The notes below the pieces were generated by a model that saw nothing but the letters and a program-made list of their open reading frames with translations, ran no database searches and was not told the origin of the DNA. Below, piece after piece: positions 37,028 to 45,973 of a stretch of 64,000 nt of DNA. The number at the start of each line of letters is the position of its first letter. Positions within the stretch are counted from its first letter, which is position 1. Origin of the DNA: Trinickia acidisoli (GTDB lineage Bacteria > Pseudomonadota > Gammaproteobacteria > Burkholderiales > Burkholderiaceae); the NCBI RefSeq assembly GCF_017315725.1, contig NZ_JAFLRG010000002.1, positions 930,001 to 994,000 on the forward strand, in the 5' to 3' direction. The position numbers and the translations under genes were made by a program.

Positions 37028-38305
37028 TTATGCAGGGGAACGCTTGCTAACGGCTTGGGGTGCGTCGCACTCGTTGACGAAGCGGCTCTCCGGCTGCATG
37101 CGAAATGCGAGGATCGCGCCCAGCGCTGTCAGAGCGATACTTCCGATAAACGGCAATTCCCAGCTACCGAACCGATCGATCACGTAGCCGGAGATAACGG
37201 GCGACAAGATAGCCGCAAGCGCGGAGCCCGAATTCATCATGCCGCTGGCCGTACCGGAGTACTCGGGTGCAACGTCCATCGGCACCGCCCACATCGGCCC
37301 AATCGTCATTTCGGCGAAGAAGAAGCCGGAGGCCAGGCAAATCACCGACACGTAGAGATCGTGCATGAACAGCAAGGGCAGGAGTGACGACATCGTCAGC
37401 AGCATGCACACGGCAACCATCCAACTCCGAGCGATTTTCAGGCGGCCCGTTTTCGTATAGAGCTTGTCGGTCACCACGCCGCCCAGGGTGTCGCCGAGCA
37501 CTCCGGCGAAGAACACTGCGGATGCGAACACCGCGGACTTTTTAAGATCCAGCGAATAGCTGTGCAAAAAGTATTGCGGGATCCAACTCAGAAAGAGCCA
37601 CAACGTCCAGCCGTAGCAGAAATAGACGACCGTAACCGGCATCATGCGCTTGAAGAGCGAACCCCACGGGATGTTCGTCGATTTCTGCCGCGGCAACGGA
37701 AGGATGGCGAGTTCGGCCTGCGTCATGCGGGGATGGTCTTTCGGGTCTTCGGTATAGGTCAGCGCCCAAGCCAACAACCAGAGCAGACTGAGGCCACCGC
37801 AAATGTAGAACGACATGCGCCAACCGTACACGGCCATGACCGCTACGATCGCGGTCGGCGCGACGGCGTTACCGACACGAGCGCAGGCATGCGTGAGGCC
37901 CTGCGCAAAGCCGCGCTTCTCGCGAGGTACCCACCGTGACATGGCCGCGGTCGCGGCCGGGAAGGTCGCACCTTCGCCGAGTCCGAGAAGAAGCCGGGCA
38001 GCCAATAACGCGAGGAGTCCGCCCGCGCAGCCGGTGAGTACCGTTGCCACGGCCCAGAGCAACCCGCACGCGAGCAGCGTGCGACGAGCGCCAAAGCGGT
38101 CGCTCACCCAACCGCCGATGATCTGGAATACGAGGTACGGATAGGCGAAGGCCGAGAAGACGAGCCCGATCTCTGTTTTGTTCAATCCGAATTCCCGGCC
38201 GAAACCGGCAGCGGCCGTGCTTACGTTGACACGGTCGAGGTATGTGATGAAATACATCACGCACAACATCACCAATACGACATTCGTCGCGCGGACCAGC
38301 TTCAT
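37028..38305 (-). CDS. MFS transporter, anion:cation symporter (glucarate/phthalate) type
   Basis: 425 residues, twelve predicted helices, starting MKLVRATNVVLVMLCVMYFI with AGGAG upstream. Family marks are YLDRVNVSTAAAGFGREFGLN at the end of helix 1, WVSDRFGARRTL, and GEGATFPAATAAMSRWVPREKRG. The last is typical of the ACS family that carries organic anions such as glucarate, galactonate or phthalate. It probably imports the acid processed by the neighbouring enzymes. It follows the aminotransferase gene by 181 bases, enough for a second promoter. Confidence 0.9.
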   Translation of the reverse strand: MKLVRATNVVLVMLCVMYFITYLDRVNVSTAAAGFGREFGLNKTEIGLVFSAFAYPYLVFQIIGGWVSDRFGARRTLLACGLLWAVATVLTGCAGGLLALLAARLLLGLGEGATFPAATAAMSRWVPREKRGFAQGLTHACARVGNAVAPTAIVAVMAVYGWRMSFYICGGLSLLWLLAWALTYTEDPKDHPRMTQAELAILPLPRQKSTNIPWGSLFKRMMPVTVVYFCYGWTLWLFLSWIPQYFLHSYSLDLKKSAVFASAVFFAGVLGDTLGGVVTDKLYTKTGRLKIARSWMVAVCMLLTMSSLLPLLFMHDLYVSVICLASGFFFAEMTIGPMWAVPMDVAPEYSGTASGMMNSGSALAAILSPVISGYVIDRFGSWELPFIGSIALTALGAILAFRMQPESRFVNECDAPQAVSKRSPA

Positions 38306-38486
38306 GTCTCGTCTCCTGATGTTGTAGGCCCGGTACTTGGAGCCGGGCTTATTTGCGGCTACATGTTGTGTCAGCGAGATTTCACGATCGCCCATCGACC
38401 TGGGCGAAGTAATCCCATGCGGACAAGTAGCAATCGAATGGAAGCGATGGCGCGCGGCTGTCGTGCGCGCCACCTTGCAGATGCGC

Positions 38487-39707
38487 TCAGGCTGCCGCGC
38501 GCAACGAGGCGGTTCGTGCGGTCGAGGTCAGATAGTCCATCGCCGCGACCACGCCGCTCGCCGCGACAGCAACGCCGGCGAGCCTCAATCCCATTTCGCA
38601 GCCGGCGAGCGTCGCCATCAACGTGAGGTCGTTGCAGTCGCCAAGATGGCCGATACGGAACATCGTGCCGCGGATTTTGCCGAGTGCTTGCCCCAGCGAC
38701 ATATCGAACCGCTCGTAAACAATTTTGCGTACGGCATCGGCGTCGACACCCTCGGGCATGATCACACCGGTCAACACCGGACTGTAGACAGCCGGGTCGG
38801 CGCACTGAATCTGCAGGCCCCACGCGCTTACGGCGCGGCGCGTGGCCTCCGCTAACCGGCGATGGCGGGCGAACACGTTCTCCAATCCCTCGCCGAGGAT
38901 CATGTCGAGCGCTTCCGACAGGCCATAGAGCAAGTTGGTATTGGGTGTGTATGGCCAGTAGCCGGTCTTGTTGGCTTCGATGATCTCGGCCCAGCCCCAG
39001 AACGCGCACGGCAATTTCGCGTGCTGGCTTGCTTCGATTGCTTTGGGAGAGAGCGCGTTGAAGCTGATGCCGGGCGGCAGCATCAACCCCTTTTGCGAAC
39101 CGGACACCGTCACGTCGACACCCCATTCGTCGTGGCGATAGTCGGCCGATGCGAGACCGGAGATCGTATCGACCATCAGCAAGGCTGGGTGACGCACCGC
39201 ATCGATGGCGCGCCGAACGGCCGCTATATCGGACGTGACGCCCGTCGACGTTTCGTTGTGCACGACGCAAACCGCTTTGATTGCGTGGGCCGTGTCCGCG
39301 CGCAAGCGCGCTTCGATCATGTCCGCCTGCACCCCGCGTCGCCAGCCGTCTAGGCCCGGAAGGCCGATGAATTCGGGCTTCAGGCCCAGCGCCTCGGCCA
39401 TTTTCTTCCAGAGCGTTGCGAATTGACCGGTTTCGTACATCAGCACGGCGTCGCCGGGACTCAGGGTGTTGGAGAGCGCTGCCTCCCATGCACCCGTACC
39501 GGAAGCCGGATAGATGATCACCGGGTGTTCGGTCTTGAACACCTTCTTGATGTCGGCCAGCACCTTGCGTCCCAGCGCACCGAATTCGGGGCCGCGGTGA
39601 TCGATGGTCGGGTAACTCATCGCCCGCAGAATGCGATCGGGAACGGGGCTCGGCCCCGGGATCTGCAGGAAATGGCGACCGGACGGATGAAAGTCGAGGT
39701 TCAGCAT
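38487..39707 (-). CDS. Class V aminotransferase, alanine/serine-glyoxylate type
   Basis: 406 residues of the AGXT/SgaA-like fold-I class V family. The N-terminus has LQIPGPSPVPDRILRAMSYP, then YPASGTGAWEAAL, VHNETSTGVTSD, and the PLP lysine in VSGSQKGLMLPPG. Members transfer an amino group to glyoxylate from serine, alanine or ureidoglycine, or act on aminoethylphosphonate; the residues do not let me choose. ATG 39707 was picked over 39749 because family members begin here and AAAGG lies upstream. It is the first gene of the minus-strand set and is divergent from an FCD regulator. A palindrome matching the regulator's own start region lies 30 bases upstream. Confidence 0.88.
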   Translation of the reverse strand: MLNLDFHPSGRHFLQIPGPSPVPDRILRAMSYPTIDHRGPEFGALGRKVLADIKKVFKTEHPVIIYPASGTGAWEAALSNTLSPGDAVLMYETGQFATLWKKMAEALGLKPEFIGLPGLDGWRRGVQADMIEARLRADTAHAIKAVCVVHNETSTGVTSDIAAVRRAIDAVRHPALLMVDTISGLASADYRHDEWGVDVTVSGSQKGLMLPPGISFNALSPKAIEASQHAKLPCAFWGWAEIIEANKTGYWPYTPNTNLLYGLSEALDMILGEGLENVFARHRRLAEATRRAVSAWGLQIQCADPAVYSPVLTGVIMPEGVDADAVRKIVYERFDMSLGQALGKIRGTMFRIGHLGDCNDLTLMATLAGCEMGLRLAGVAVAASGVVAAMDYLTSTARTASLRAAA

Positions 39708-39736
39708 GGCCTTTTGGCTCCTTGGTTGAATTTTGA

Positions 39737-39752
39737 ATTTTGCATGCAAAAT
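39737..39752. promoter_or_regulatory. 16-bp palindrome ATTTTGCATGCAAAAT, candidate GntR operator
   Basis: A perfect palindrome in the aminotransferase promoter region. Its core TTGCATGCAA recurs at the start codon of the divergent GntR gene (39886-39895). Regulators of the FCD group usually bind short A/T-flanked palindromes of this size. Confidence 0.65.
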
Positions 39753-39883
39753 ACTGTAGCAGACCGAGGGGCCGATCTCCAGGGAAGATTTCGCTATATC
39801 CCGTGGTGTTTACCCGGTGCTCGGGGGTAGCTTAGTGCGGGTGCACGAGTTGCAGTAAAATCGCGGCAGATGAGGACAAAGGA

Positions 39884-39896
39884 CTTTGCATGCAAG
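39884..39896. promoter_or_regulatory. Second TTGCATGCAA operator overlapping the GntR start codon
   Basis: CTTTGCATGCAAG contains the same ten-base palindromic core as 39737-39752, and the ATG at 39890 lies inside it. Repressor binding here would directly block its own gene, suggesting autoregulation. Confidence 0.55.
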
Positions 39897-40612
39897 AATC
39901 CACCCAACGAACCCCGAGTGGCGGGGCGCCTCTGCTCCCGCCGCTGGAACGCCAACGGCTGCACGACACGGTGGTGGAACACCTACGCAGGTTCATCGTG
40001 GAAGGCGTGCTCGAGCCGGGTACTCGGCTGAACGAGCGGGAGATGTGCGAGACGCTCGGTATCTCGCGGACTCCGCTGCGGGAGGCCCTCAAGGTGCTGG
40101 CCTCCGAGGGCTTGGTCGTATTGCTGCCCAACCGCGGGGCAAGCGTCTACCGCATGAGCGAATCGGAAATCCGGGAGACATTCGAACTGATGTCGGGGCT
40201 CGAAGCGTTTTCCGGTGAGTTGGCCTGCGAGCGAATGACTGCGGCGGAACTTGCCGATATCAAGGCGCTGCATTACGCAATGCTGGCGTGTCGATTACAG
40301 AACGATCTGCCGGGCTACTACAGCCGCAACCAAGAGATCCACGACCGTATCAACGAGGCGGCGCGTAACTCGGTATTGCGCAATACGTATCAGTCGATCA
40401 ACCGGCGCATCATGGCCATGCGTTTTCGCTCGAATCAGCACGTCGAGAAATGGGATCGCGCGGTGCACGACCATGAAGAGATCATCAAGGCACTGGAGGC
40501 GCGTGACGGGAAAGCGCTAGCCGGCATTTTGCGGCGTCATTTGTTGGAGAAGCGCGATGCGGTGTTGCTGATGGGTCTGGAGGATTCGGGGACGGTGGGG
40601 GATGTGGCGTGA
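39890..40612 (+). CDS. GntR-family regulator, FCD subfamily
   Basis: 240 residues. The N-terminal winged helix contains LEPGTRLNEREMCETLGISR followed by TPLREALKVLASEGL (about residues 40-80). The C-terminal all-helical FCD ligand domain contains FELMSGLEAFSGELAC, HDRINEAARNSVLRN and a final histidine-bearing HDHEEIIKALEARDG. These domains bind metal-coordinated organic acids in known relatives. AAAGGA precedes ATG 39890. It is divergent from the aminotransferase/MFS/hydratase/FAD-enzyme set, its probable target, and converges on the TetR gene with 25 bases between the stops. Confidence 0.9.
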   Translation: MQESTQRTPSGGAPLLPPLERQRLHDTVVEHLRRFIVEGVLEPGTRLNEREMCETLGISRTPLREALKVLASEGLVVLLPNRGASVYRMSESEIRETFELMSGLEAFSGELACERMTAAELADIKALHYAMLACRLQNDLPGYYSRNQEIHDRINEAARNSVLRNTYQSINRRIMAMRFRSNQHVEKWDRAVHDHEEIIKALEARDGKALAGILRRHLLEKRDAVLLMGLEDSGTVGDVA

Positions 40613-40637
40613 GGAAAGAGATACCCCTCAACTCTGC

Positions 40638-41285
40638 CTAATCTGACGCGATAGGTTGAATAGCATCGTTTTCATATCGCGTTGCCTGTTGCGGAGGGGG
40701 CCAAATCGCCATCGCCGTGCGTACGACCGCCTCCAGCGTTTTTTGCGTGACGCCGTCGCGCGCTTGTAACGACATGCCATGCAACACGGTAACGAAATAG
40801 GCCGTGAGATCGTCGACGTCGGTGCTCTTCGGCAATTCTCCGTTCGCCAGACCTTGCACAAGGCGTTTGCGGATGTCTTGTGATGTGGCAAGCCGCAGGC
40901 CGCGCAAAAACTCATTCGCCGCCCCGTTGGGCGGCGCGCAGTTGGTGGCGCCTAGGACCACAAGGCAACCGCGTGGCCGCCCATTCATGGTGAGATCGGC
41001 AGTTGCCGCCATCAACATACCCTCAACTGCTTCGCGCGCGGAAACAGCTTCGCGCAATGCCTTGCTGGTCGAACTGCCTTCGGTGGCGCGATAGTGCGCC
41101 ACCGCCTCGCGAAATAGCGCTGCCTTGTCGCCGAATGCAGCATACAAACTGGGCGCCTTGATCCCCATTGCAGCAGTCAGGTCAGCCATAGACGTGCCTT
41201 CGTAGCCACGCGCCCAAAACACTTCCATTGCCTGCTGCAGAGCCGTTTCACGATCGAAACTGCGCGGACGTCCACGTTCGGGCAT
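40638..41285 (-). CDS. TetR-family transcriptional repressor
   Basis: 215 residues. The N-terminal TetR helix-turn-helix is clear (FDRETALQQAMEVFWARGYE, then GTSMADLTAAMGIKAPSLYAAF). The C-terminal ligand domain is of the AcrR/YcdC-like kind, with GCLVVLGATNC in the middle. Divergent from an SDR oxidoreductase followed by a multidrug-type MFS carrier; a perfect 12-bp palindrome lies between. It likely represses both until a small toxic molecule binds. Confidence 0.9.
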   Translation of the reverse strand: MPERGRPRSFDRETALQQAMEVFWARGYEGTSMADLTAAMGIKAPSLYAAFGDKAALFREAVAHYRATEGSSTSKALREAVSAREAVEGMLMAATADLTMNGRPRGCLVVLGATNCAPPNGAANEFLRGLRLATSQDIRKRLVQGLANGELPKSTDVDDLTAYFVTVLHGMSLQARDGVTQKTLEAVVRTAMAIWPPPQQATRYENDAIQPIASD

Positions 41286-41350
41286 GCCGGATCCAATTTT
41301 TTAACAGTTACTAAAGAATTTGACGATCTCAGATATTTCTGGCTATTCTA

Positions 41351-41362
41351 TAACGATCGTTA
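41351..41362. promoter_or_regulatory. Palindrome TAACGATCGTTA, candidate TetR operator
   Basis: A perfect 12-bp palindrome 21 bases before the SDR start codon and 66 bases from the TetR start, in an AT-rich promoter region. Size and place suit a TetR dimer site; flanking bases do not extend the symmetry. Confidence 0.55.
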
Positions 41363-41382
41363 ATCAATCGGAAGGACATACG

Positions 41383-42123
41383 ATGACTCGACTGACTGGA
41401 AAGGTCGCGCTGGTAACGGGCGCAAGCCGTGGGATCGGCGTGGCAATCGCAAGGCGGATGGCCCAAGAGGGCGCGGATGTTGCCATCACTTACGCCAGTT
41501 CGGCGGCCAAGGCGATCGGCGTGGTGAAGGAGATCACCGAAACGGGTAGGCGCGGGCTGGCGCTTGTCGCTGACAGCGCGGACCCACATGCCGTCGTCGA
41601 GGCGGTGGATCGAACCGTAGCCGAGCTGGGACGCATCGATATTCTCGTGAGTAACGCGGGCATCGGCTACTGGAAGACATTCGACGAATTTACGTTCGAC
41701 GAGTTCGAGCACATCATGGCGGTGAACGTGCGCGCCGTGTTCGCCGGTGCACAGGCCGCAGCGAGGCACATGGGAGAAGGCGGCCGCATCATCACCATCG
41801 GCAGTTGCAACGCCGAACGTGTGCCGCTGCCCGGCAGCGCACTGTACGCGATGAGTAAGTCCGCGCTGATCGGCCTGACCAAAGGCATCGCACGCGATCT
41901 CGGCCCGCGCGGCATCACGGCGAATCTCGTGCAACCAGGCCCCATCGACACCGACATGAACCCGGCCGATGGCGCGCACGCAGATTCGTTGCGTGCATTG
42001 ATGGCGCTTGGCCACTACGGCAACGGCGAAGATATCGGCGGCTTTGTTGCCTATCTCGCCAGCGACGAAGGTCGCTTCATCACCGGCGCGGCGTTGACTA
42101 TCGACGGCGGCTACAACATCTGA
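41383..42123 (+). CDS. SDR-family oxidoreductase
   Basis: 246 residues of the classical short-chain dehydrogenase family. The cofactor motif is TGASRGIG, then NAGIG, the catalytic serine lies in IITIGSCNAE, and the YAMSK motif supplies Tyr and Lys. The C-terminal GAALTIDGGYNI is usual. ATG 41383 has GAAGGA upstream; the 21-codon upstream extension covers promoter sequence and is rejected. It probably reduces a carbonyl compound with NAD(P)H. First gene of a unit with the MFS carrier 124 bases downstream, under the divergent TetR gene. Confidence 0.92.
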   Translation: MTRLTGKVALVTGASRGIGVAIARRMAQEGADVAITYASSAAKAIGVVKEITETGRRGLALVADSADPHAVVEAVDRTVAELGRIDILVSNAGIGYWKTFDEFTFDEFEHIMAVNVRAVFAGAQAAARHMGEGGRIITIGSCNAERVPLPGSALYAMSKSALIGLTKGIARDLGPRGITANLVQPGPIDTDMNPADGAHADSLRALMALGHYGNGEDIGGFVAYLASDEGRFITGAALTIDGGYNI

Positions 42124-42247
42124 GATGCACTGCGGCGAGTAGCGGATAGCTACTCGGAACCCGAAGCATGTCCTTTCCATGGATGAGGTCTGCTGCTATG
42201 CAGAGTCGCCTGTCGTTCGATTTAAAAGCGCGCGCTAAGGATTTCAG

Positions 42248-43807
42248 ATGGAAGTAACCTCGGAGAGCGATGCGAATAGACATCGCACAGACGGCGCCGA
42301 CGCCAAAGCGTTCATCTTGGCTACCGTCTGCCTGGCAGGACTGGCGATGCCGCTCAGTTTCACCGGACCGGCGGTTGCCACGCCCGTGATCGCGCGCGAA
42401 CTGGGCGGCAACCCGATGGCGCTTGCCTGGGTGGTCAACGCGTTCGTGCTGGCATTTGGCAGTTGCGTGATGGCAGCCGGCGCGCTGGCCGATCAGGTGG
42501 GACGCAAGCGCATCTTTCGCGCTGGCATGATCGGGTTCACGATGCTGTCGCTCGTGATCGCACTGGCGCCCAATCTTGTCGTGCTCGATGTGCTGCGCGG
42601 CGCGCAGGGCATCGCCGCCGCGCTCGCCATGGCGGGTGGCGCTGCGACGCTCGCGCAAGAATTCGAAGGCCCGGATCGCACCCGGGCCTTCAGTCTGCTG
42701 GGCACGACCTTCGGCGTGGGACTCGCGTTCGGACCAATGTGGTCAGGATTTCTGATCGAATGGCTGGGCTGGCGCGCGATCTTCTTTACCGGCGCGATCC
42801 TGGGCTTGCTGGTGCTGATTTTCGGCGTGCCGCGCATTCACGAAACGCGCGACCCGGATGCGCGGGGCATCGACTGGTTGGGCACGCTGAGCTTTACGGC
42901 GGCGTTGTCGTCCTTGATCTTCGGCATCACACTGGCGCCGCAATCTGGCTGGGCAAGTGCGTGGGTGCTCTCGTTGTTGCTGAGTGCCGTGGCGTTGCTG
43001 GTCGCTTTCGTGCGGATCGAATTGCGTCAGACGCGACCCATGCTCGACGTGTCGCTGTTCCTGTATCCGCGTTTCATCGGGGTGCAGTTGCTGCCGCTGG
43101 CGACCGCCGTCTGCTTCGTGGTGCTCCTGATTGTGATGCCGATCGGTTTTATCGGTGTCGAAGGCTATAGCGCCATCAAGGCCGGCACGATGATGATTCC
43201 CTTGTCCGCACCCATGGCCATCGTGCCGTTTCTCGCCGGCAGGCTGGCGCGGCGCGTCTCGTCGGGAACACTATCGGCGGTTGGCCTGGTGATTGCCGCA
43301 ATCGGTCTCGTGTGGCTCGCGTTCGTACCGGTGGGGCAGCAGTCGATGGCGGTGATCGGGCCAATGCTGCTGATCGGCATGGGCACGGGCTTGCCTTGGG
43401 GCCTGATGGACGACCTGTCGGTCAGCGTGGTGCCGAAGGAGCGTGCCGGCATGGCCACCGGCATTTTCTCGACCATGCGGCTGGCCGGCGAAGCGATTGC
43501 GCTGGCCGGGGTCTGGGCGACGCTGATGGCACTGATACATTCCGATTTGCAGCGCAATAGCCTCATAGCGGGAGAGGCGATTCGGGCCATCACAAACGAT
43601 ATGGTGGCCGGCAACTTCGCCCACGCCGCCGCGATTGCGCCTCGAGCGAGCCGTGCGCTGCTCATTACGGTGTATGCCGACGCTTTCCGCACTACGCTGT
43701 TCGCGCTGGCGACATTGACCGTGTTGGCTGCGGTGACGTCGTTCGTTATGCTGCGCCTGCCGCGCAAGGCAGCGAGCGGCAGCATGGCGCTCAATTGCGA
43801 AGCGTAG
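42248..43807 (+). CDS. MFS drug exporter, EmrB/QacA (DHA2) type
   Basis: 519 residues with about fourteen hydrophobic segments. Motif A is ADQVGRKRIFRAGMIGF, and motif C-like glycine/proline segments include GTTFGVGLAFGPMWSGFLIE. The length and helix number are those of 14-helix DHA2 proton antiporters. AAGGA lies just before ATG 42248. With the SDR and the divergent TetR it forms a common detoxification layout: sense, reduce, export. Substrate unknown. Confidence 0.9.
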   Translation: MEVTSESDANRHRTDGADAKAFILATVCLAGLAMPLSFTGPAVATPVIARELGGNPMALAWVVNAFVLAFGSCVMAAGALADQVGRKRIFRAGMIGFTMLSLVIALAPNLVVLDVLRGAQGIAAALAMAGGAATLAQEFEGPDRTRAFSLLGTTFGVGLAFGPMWSGFLIEWLGWRAIFFTGAILGLLVLIFGVPRIHETRDPDARGIDWLGTLSFTAALSSLIFGITLAPQSGWASAWVLSLLLSAVALLVAFVRIELRQTRPMLDVSLFLYPRFIGVQLLPLATAVCFVVLLIVMPIGFIGVEGYSAIKAGTMMIPLSAPMAIVPFLAGRLARRVSSGTLSAVGLVIAAIGLVWLAFVPVGQQSMAVIGPMLLIGMGTGLPWGLMDDLSVSVVPKERAGMATGIFSTMRLAGEAIALAGVWATLMALIHSDLQRNSLIAGEAIRAITNDMVAGNFAHAAAIAPRASRALLITVYADAFRTTLFALATLTVLAAVTSFVMLRLPRKAASGSMALNCEA

Positions 43808-43831
43808 CGTGGCTCGCCTTTGGAGAGGTCG

Positions 43832-44330
43832 ATGAACGCAGACGTTATATGCCATTACGTCGCTGTGCTCGAACGGCAACAGCGGGGCGCCTGGCATATC
43901 CATGTCGCCGTAAGCGGCCGGCAGAATTGGAAGCTACTGCGTTCGATCTGGCTATCGGTCGTGAGCAAGCGCGGCACGGACGGCGCGGTGAACGACAGCA
44001 CCGGGGCGCTTTAAGAAGTACTGCGCTTTCAAGCCGATCGGCGGCAAGGGCCGTGCGATGCGGCATCGGATCGCGAGCTACATCGCGAAGTACATCGGCA
44101 AGGATGCCGGCGCGTCGACGTTCAATAAGAAACGCTATTGGACGAGCCGGGGAATCGTTGTGCCTGAGGTCGAGCCATATGTGCATCTTGGGCGCGAATG
44201 CAGCGCACAACAGGCTGTAATTGCAGCGCACCAGTGCATCCTGTCGAGCGGTGGTACCTGCAATGTTGCACAGTTCTATTGGAATCAGGGAGTTGGCGTG
44301 TTCTGGATGGCAACGGGAAACATTTTTTAG
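43832..44330 (+). pseudogene. Frameshifted rolling-circle-type replication protein relic
   Basis: The first frame (43832-44014) contains RGAWHIHVAVSGRQNW, with the HxH metal motif of HUH-type replication endonucleases. A different frame then continues with KYCAFKPIGGKGRAMRHRIA and SYIAKYIGKD (to 44330), where a Tyr-x-x-x-Lys pattern resembles the catalytic region of such proteins. The two frames join near 44010, so the gene is broken by an indel. Proteins of this kind belong to small plasmids and filamentous or integrative elements. It marks the left side of an accessory stretch. Family call is from motif style only. Confidence 0.6.
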
Positions 44331-44409
44331 TCACCAGAGTAGCCTCAGTTCCCTCGCGGTTGCGAACGGGGGTATTCTCTGAGGATTGCATTCCAACGGG
44401 GAGATAAAG

Positions 44410-45606
44410 ATGGAGTGGGGATATCCTAAGAAGACGGGAGATTCAACGTATGAGATTCCGGGGCATTGGCTTCATATTCACTATTTTGAGGCGCTCAATA
44501 TTTTATTTCGACTTGAGAATTCGCTTCGCATGTTTGTTTTCTCCGTGCTGAAAAACGCCATGTTCGACAATTGGGTTAACATTCAAATATCCGTCGAGGA
44601 TGGGGGGCCATCAAACACAATTAGCGTAACGGCCAAACGCCGAGCAGGTCAGGCAAAAGGATTTGAATATCTTGGTTATCAGGTGGCATGCCCCATCATG
44701 TATTTGACGGGTGGTGAATTGTCGAGAATAATCGCGTCCGAAGAATATTGGAGGTTGTTCGCAGGCCACCTAAAAGGTTCCAGGGAATTAATTAAAACCA
44801 AGCTCGATGAAATTGGTTATATTCGCAATGCGTTGGCGCACTTTCGCCCTATCAGTGGCGACGATATCGAGGTGATTCGGCAGAACGCAAAACAAGTTTT
44901 GTCTCCGGTGGAAGACTATCTTGGCGGGATGACAAGCTCCACGGGCACCGTTCCTACAAATACCGACGACAAGTGGTACCACGATCTGCAGGCCCTTGCG
45001 GCTGTCTGCGCTGAAAATGACTATAGATTTGTACCGCGTCAGGATAACACCGGTGATTGGGTCGAGTTGGCTGTCGGATTTTCATTGCCAAATATAAAAG
45101 AACGACGCGACGGCAAATATCGCTCCGTTACCACTACGCTGTTGTGGACGTCTGCAATTCCACGTTTATTTCCGATTATTGGGAAATATATTACGCGGAT
45201 TTCGGAGTCGTCGATATGGTTTGATGCGCCCGATGATGATTCATGCGAAATTAGAAAGAATTGCAAATTTTCTTTTCGAAAGAAAGTGCTTGAGGAGCAC
45301 TCGGAAGAAATCGCCGAAGCGTTTGTTTCCTTGATTAAAAAGGTTGTGGAAGAAACGGTGCTGGTTGCCGAGGATAATCTTGCTCGGGGATCTCTTGTGC
45401 GATCCGGCCGGTGTCACGCCATATGGAAGGAGGATGCCGAACGGTGGGAGGGACGAATTGAGCGGTTGTGGTGTCCTGTTGGTGAGGACGATGCGCCAGA
45501 ATACTGGGGTAGGTTAGATTTTGGCTTTGTCGATATCGTTGCGGGCGCATCGAGGTATCCGTGGATGGCAGTTGACGTTTCTTCGTCGACAGGATGGAAG
45601 ATGTGA
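44410..45606 (+). CDS. AT-rich HEPN-motif protein, possible defence RNase
   Basis: 398 residues from ATG 44410, with GGGGAG six bases upstream. The gene is clearly more AT-rich than its neighbours, with codons such as ATA and AAT. The N-terminal half is helical (YFEALNILFRLENSLRMFVF) and holds IGYIRNALAHFRPI. Here Arg139-Asn140...His144 is the R-(polar)-x3-H signature of HEPN RNase domains. The C-terminal half (about residues 185-398) is unrecognised and ends with an acidic/aromatic region. HEPN proteins often act in abortive phage defence or toxin systems. No nucleotidyltransferase or other partner gene is adjacent. The replication-protein relic upstream suggests arrival on a mobile element. 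Confidence 0.6.
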   Translation: MEWGYPKKTGDSTYEIPGHWLHIHYFEALNILFRLENSLRMFVFSVLKNAMFDNWVNIQISVEDGGPSNTISVTAKRRAGQAKGFEYLGYQVACPIMYLTGGELSRIIASEEYWRLFAGHLKGSRELIKTKLDEIGYIRNALAHFRPISGDDIEVIRQNAKQVLSPVEDYLGGMTSSTGTVPTNTDDKWYHDLQALAAVCAENDYRFVPRQDNTGDWVELAVGFSLPNIKERRDGKYRSVTTTLLWTSAIPRLFPIIGKYITRISESSIWFDAPDDDSCEIRKNCKFSFRKKVLEEHSEEIAEAFVSLIKKVVEETVLVAEDNLARGSLVRSGRCHAIWKEDAERWEGRIERLWCPVGEDDAPEYWGRLDFGFVDIVAGASRYPWMAVDVSSSTGWKM

Positions 45607-45973
45607 AAGATGGTGGAAGGCGGCGGTCGCCGCCTTTGGCTGTGTTCGCTATTTCATGCGATGTCTAGGCGAAGCTGCACTGCGTACTGTCGGTCGTTGG
45701 CTGCAGGCCGTACTTTGATATCGTCATGGTGATCGTGTCCGTTGCAGCCATCGCCGCCTCCGGCACCGGAGAATCGGCGCCGGTCAAGCTTAGGCCGCTT
45801 CAAAGCGGACATCTGAACTTGGCTACAAGCGGACGTTACAACTTAGCCACTACAACTAGCTCGGTTGATAATTGAGATTATGTCAAATATCATGACCGCG
45901 CTGCGCTGCGCGATTCGTGCATCGACAAGAAATGAAGCATCGTGCGAACCAACACACCAACACTCTCAGTGAG
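45607..45973. other. Gene-free stretch holding IS relic A
   Basis: 367 bases between the HEPN gene and the end of the MNIO operon. It contains the IS-like relic at 45802-45858 and no convincing gene. The segment 45880-45973 is AT-mixed and may carry the 3' flank of the DUF2063 gene. Confidence 0.5.
45802..45858 (+). repeat. IS-like relic A, matches relic B at 50407-50463
   Basis: About 57 bases align without gaps to 50407-50463 at roughly three quarters identity, in the same orientation; both contain CTTGGCTA-AAGCG and ACTTAG. In relic B the sequence continues directly from the end of an IS21-type transposase fragment. Relic A is therefore probably the terminal part of a related element. Confidence 0.5.

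Noticed and set aside
44058..44330. Intact small gene starting at ATG 44058
   Set aside because: The reading continues upstream into KYCAFKPIGGKG of the same protein type, and the N-terminal HUH part is in another frame, so it is a fragment of a broken gene.
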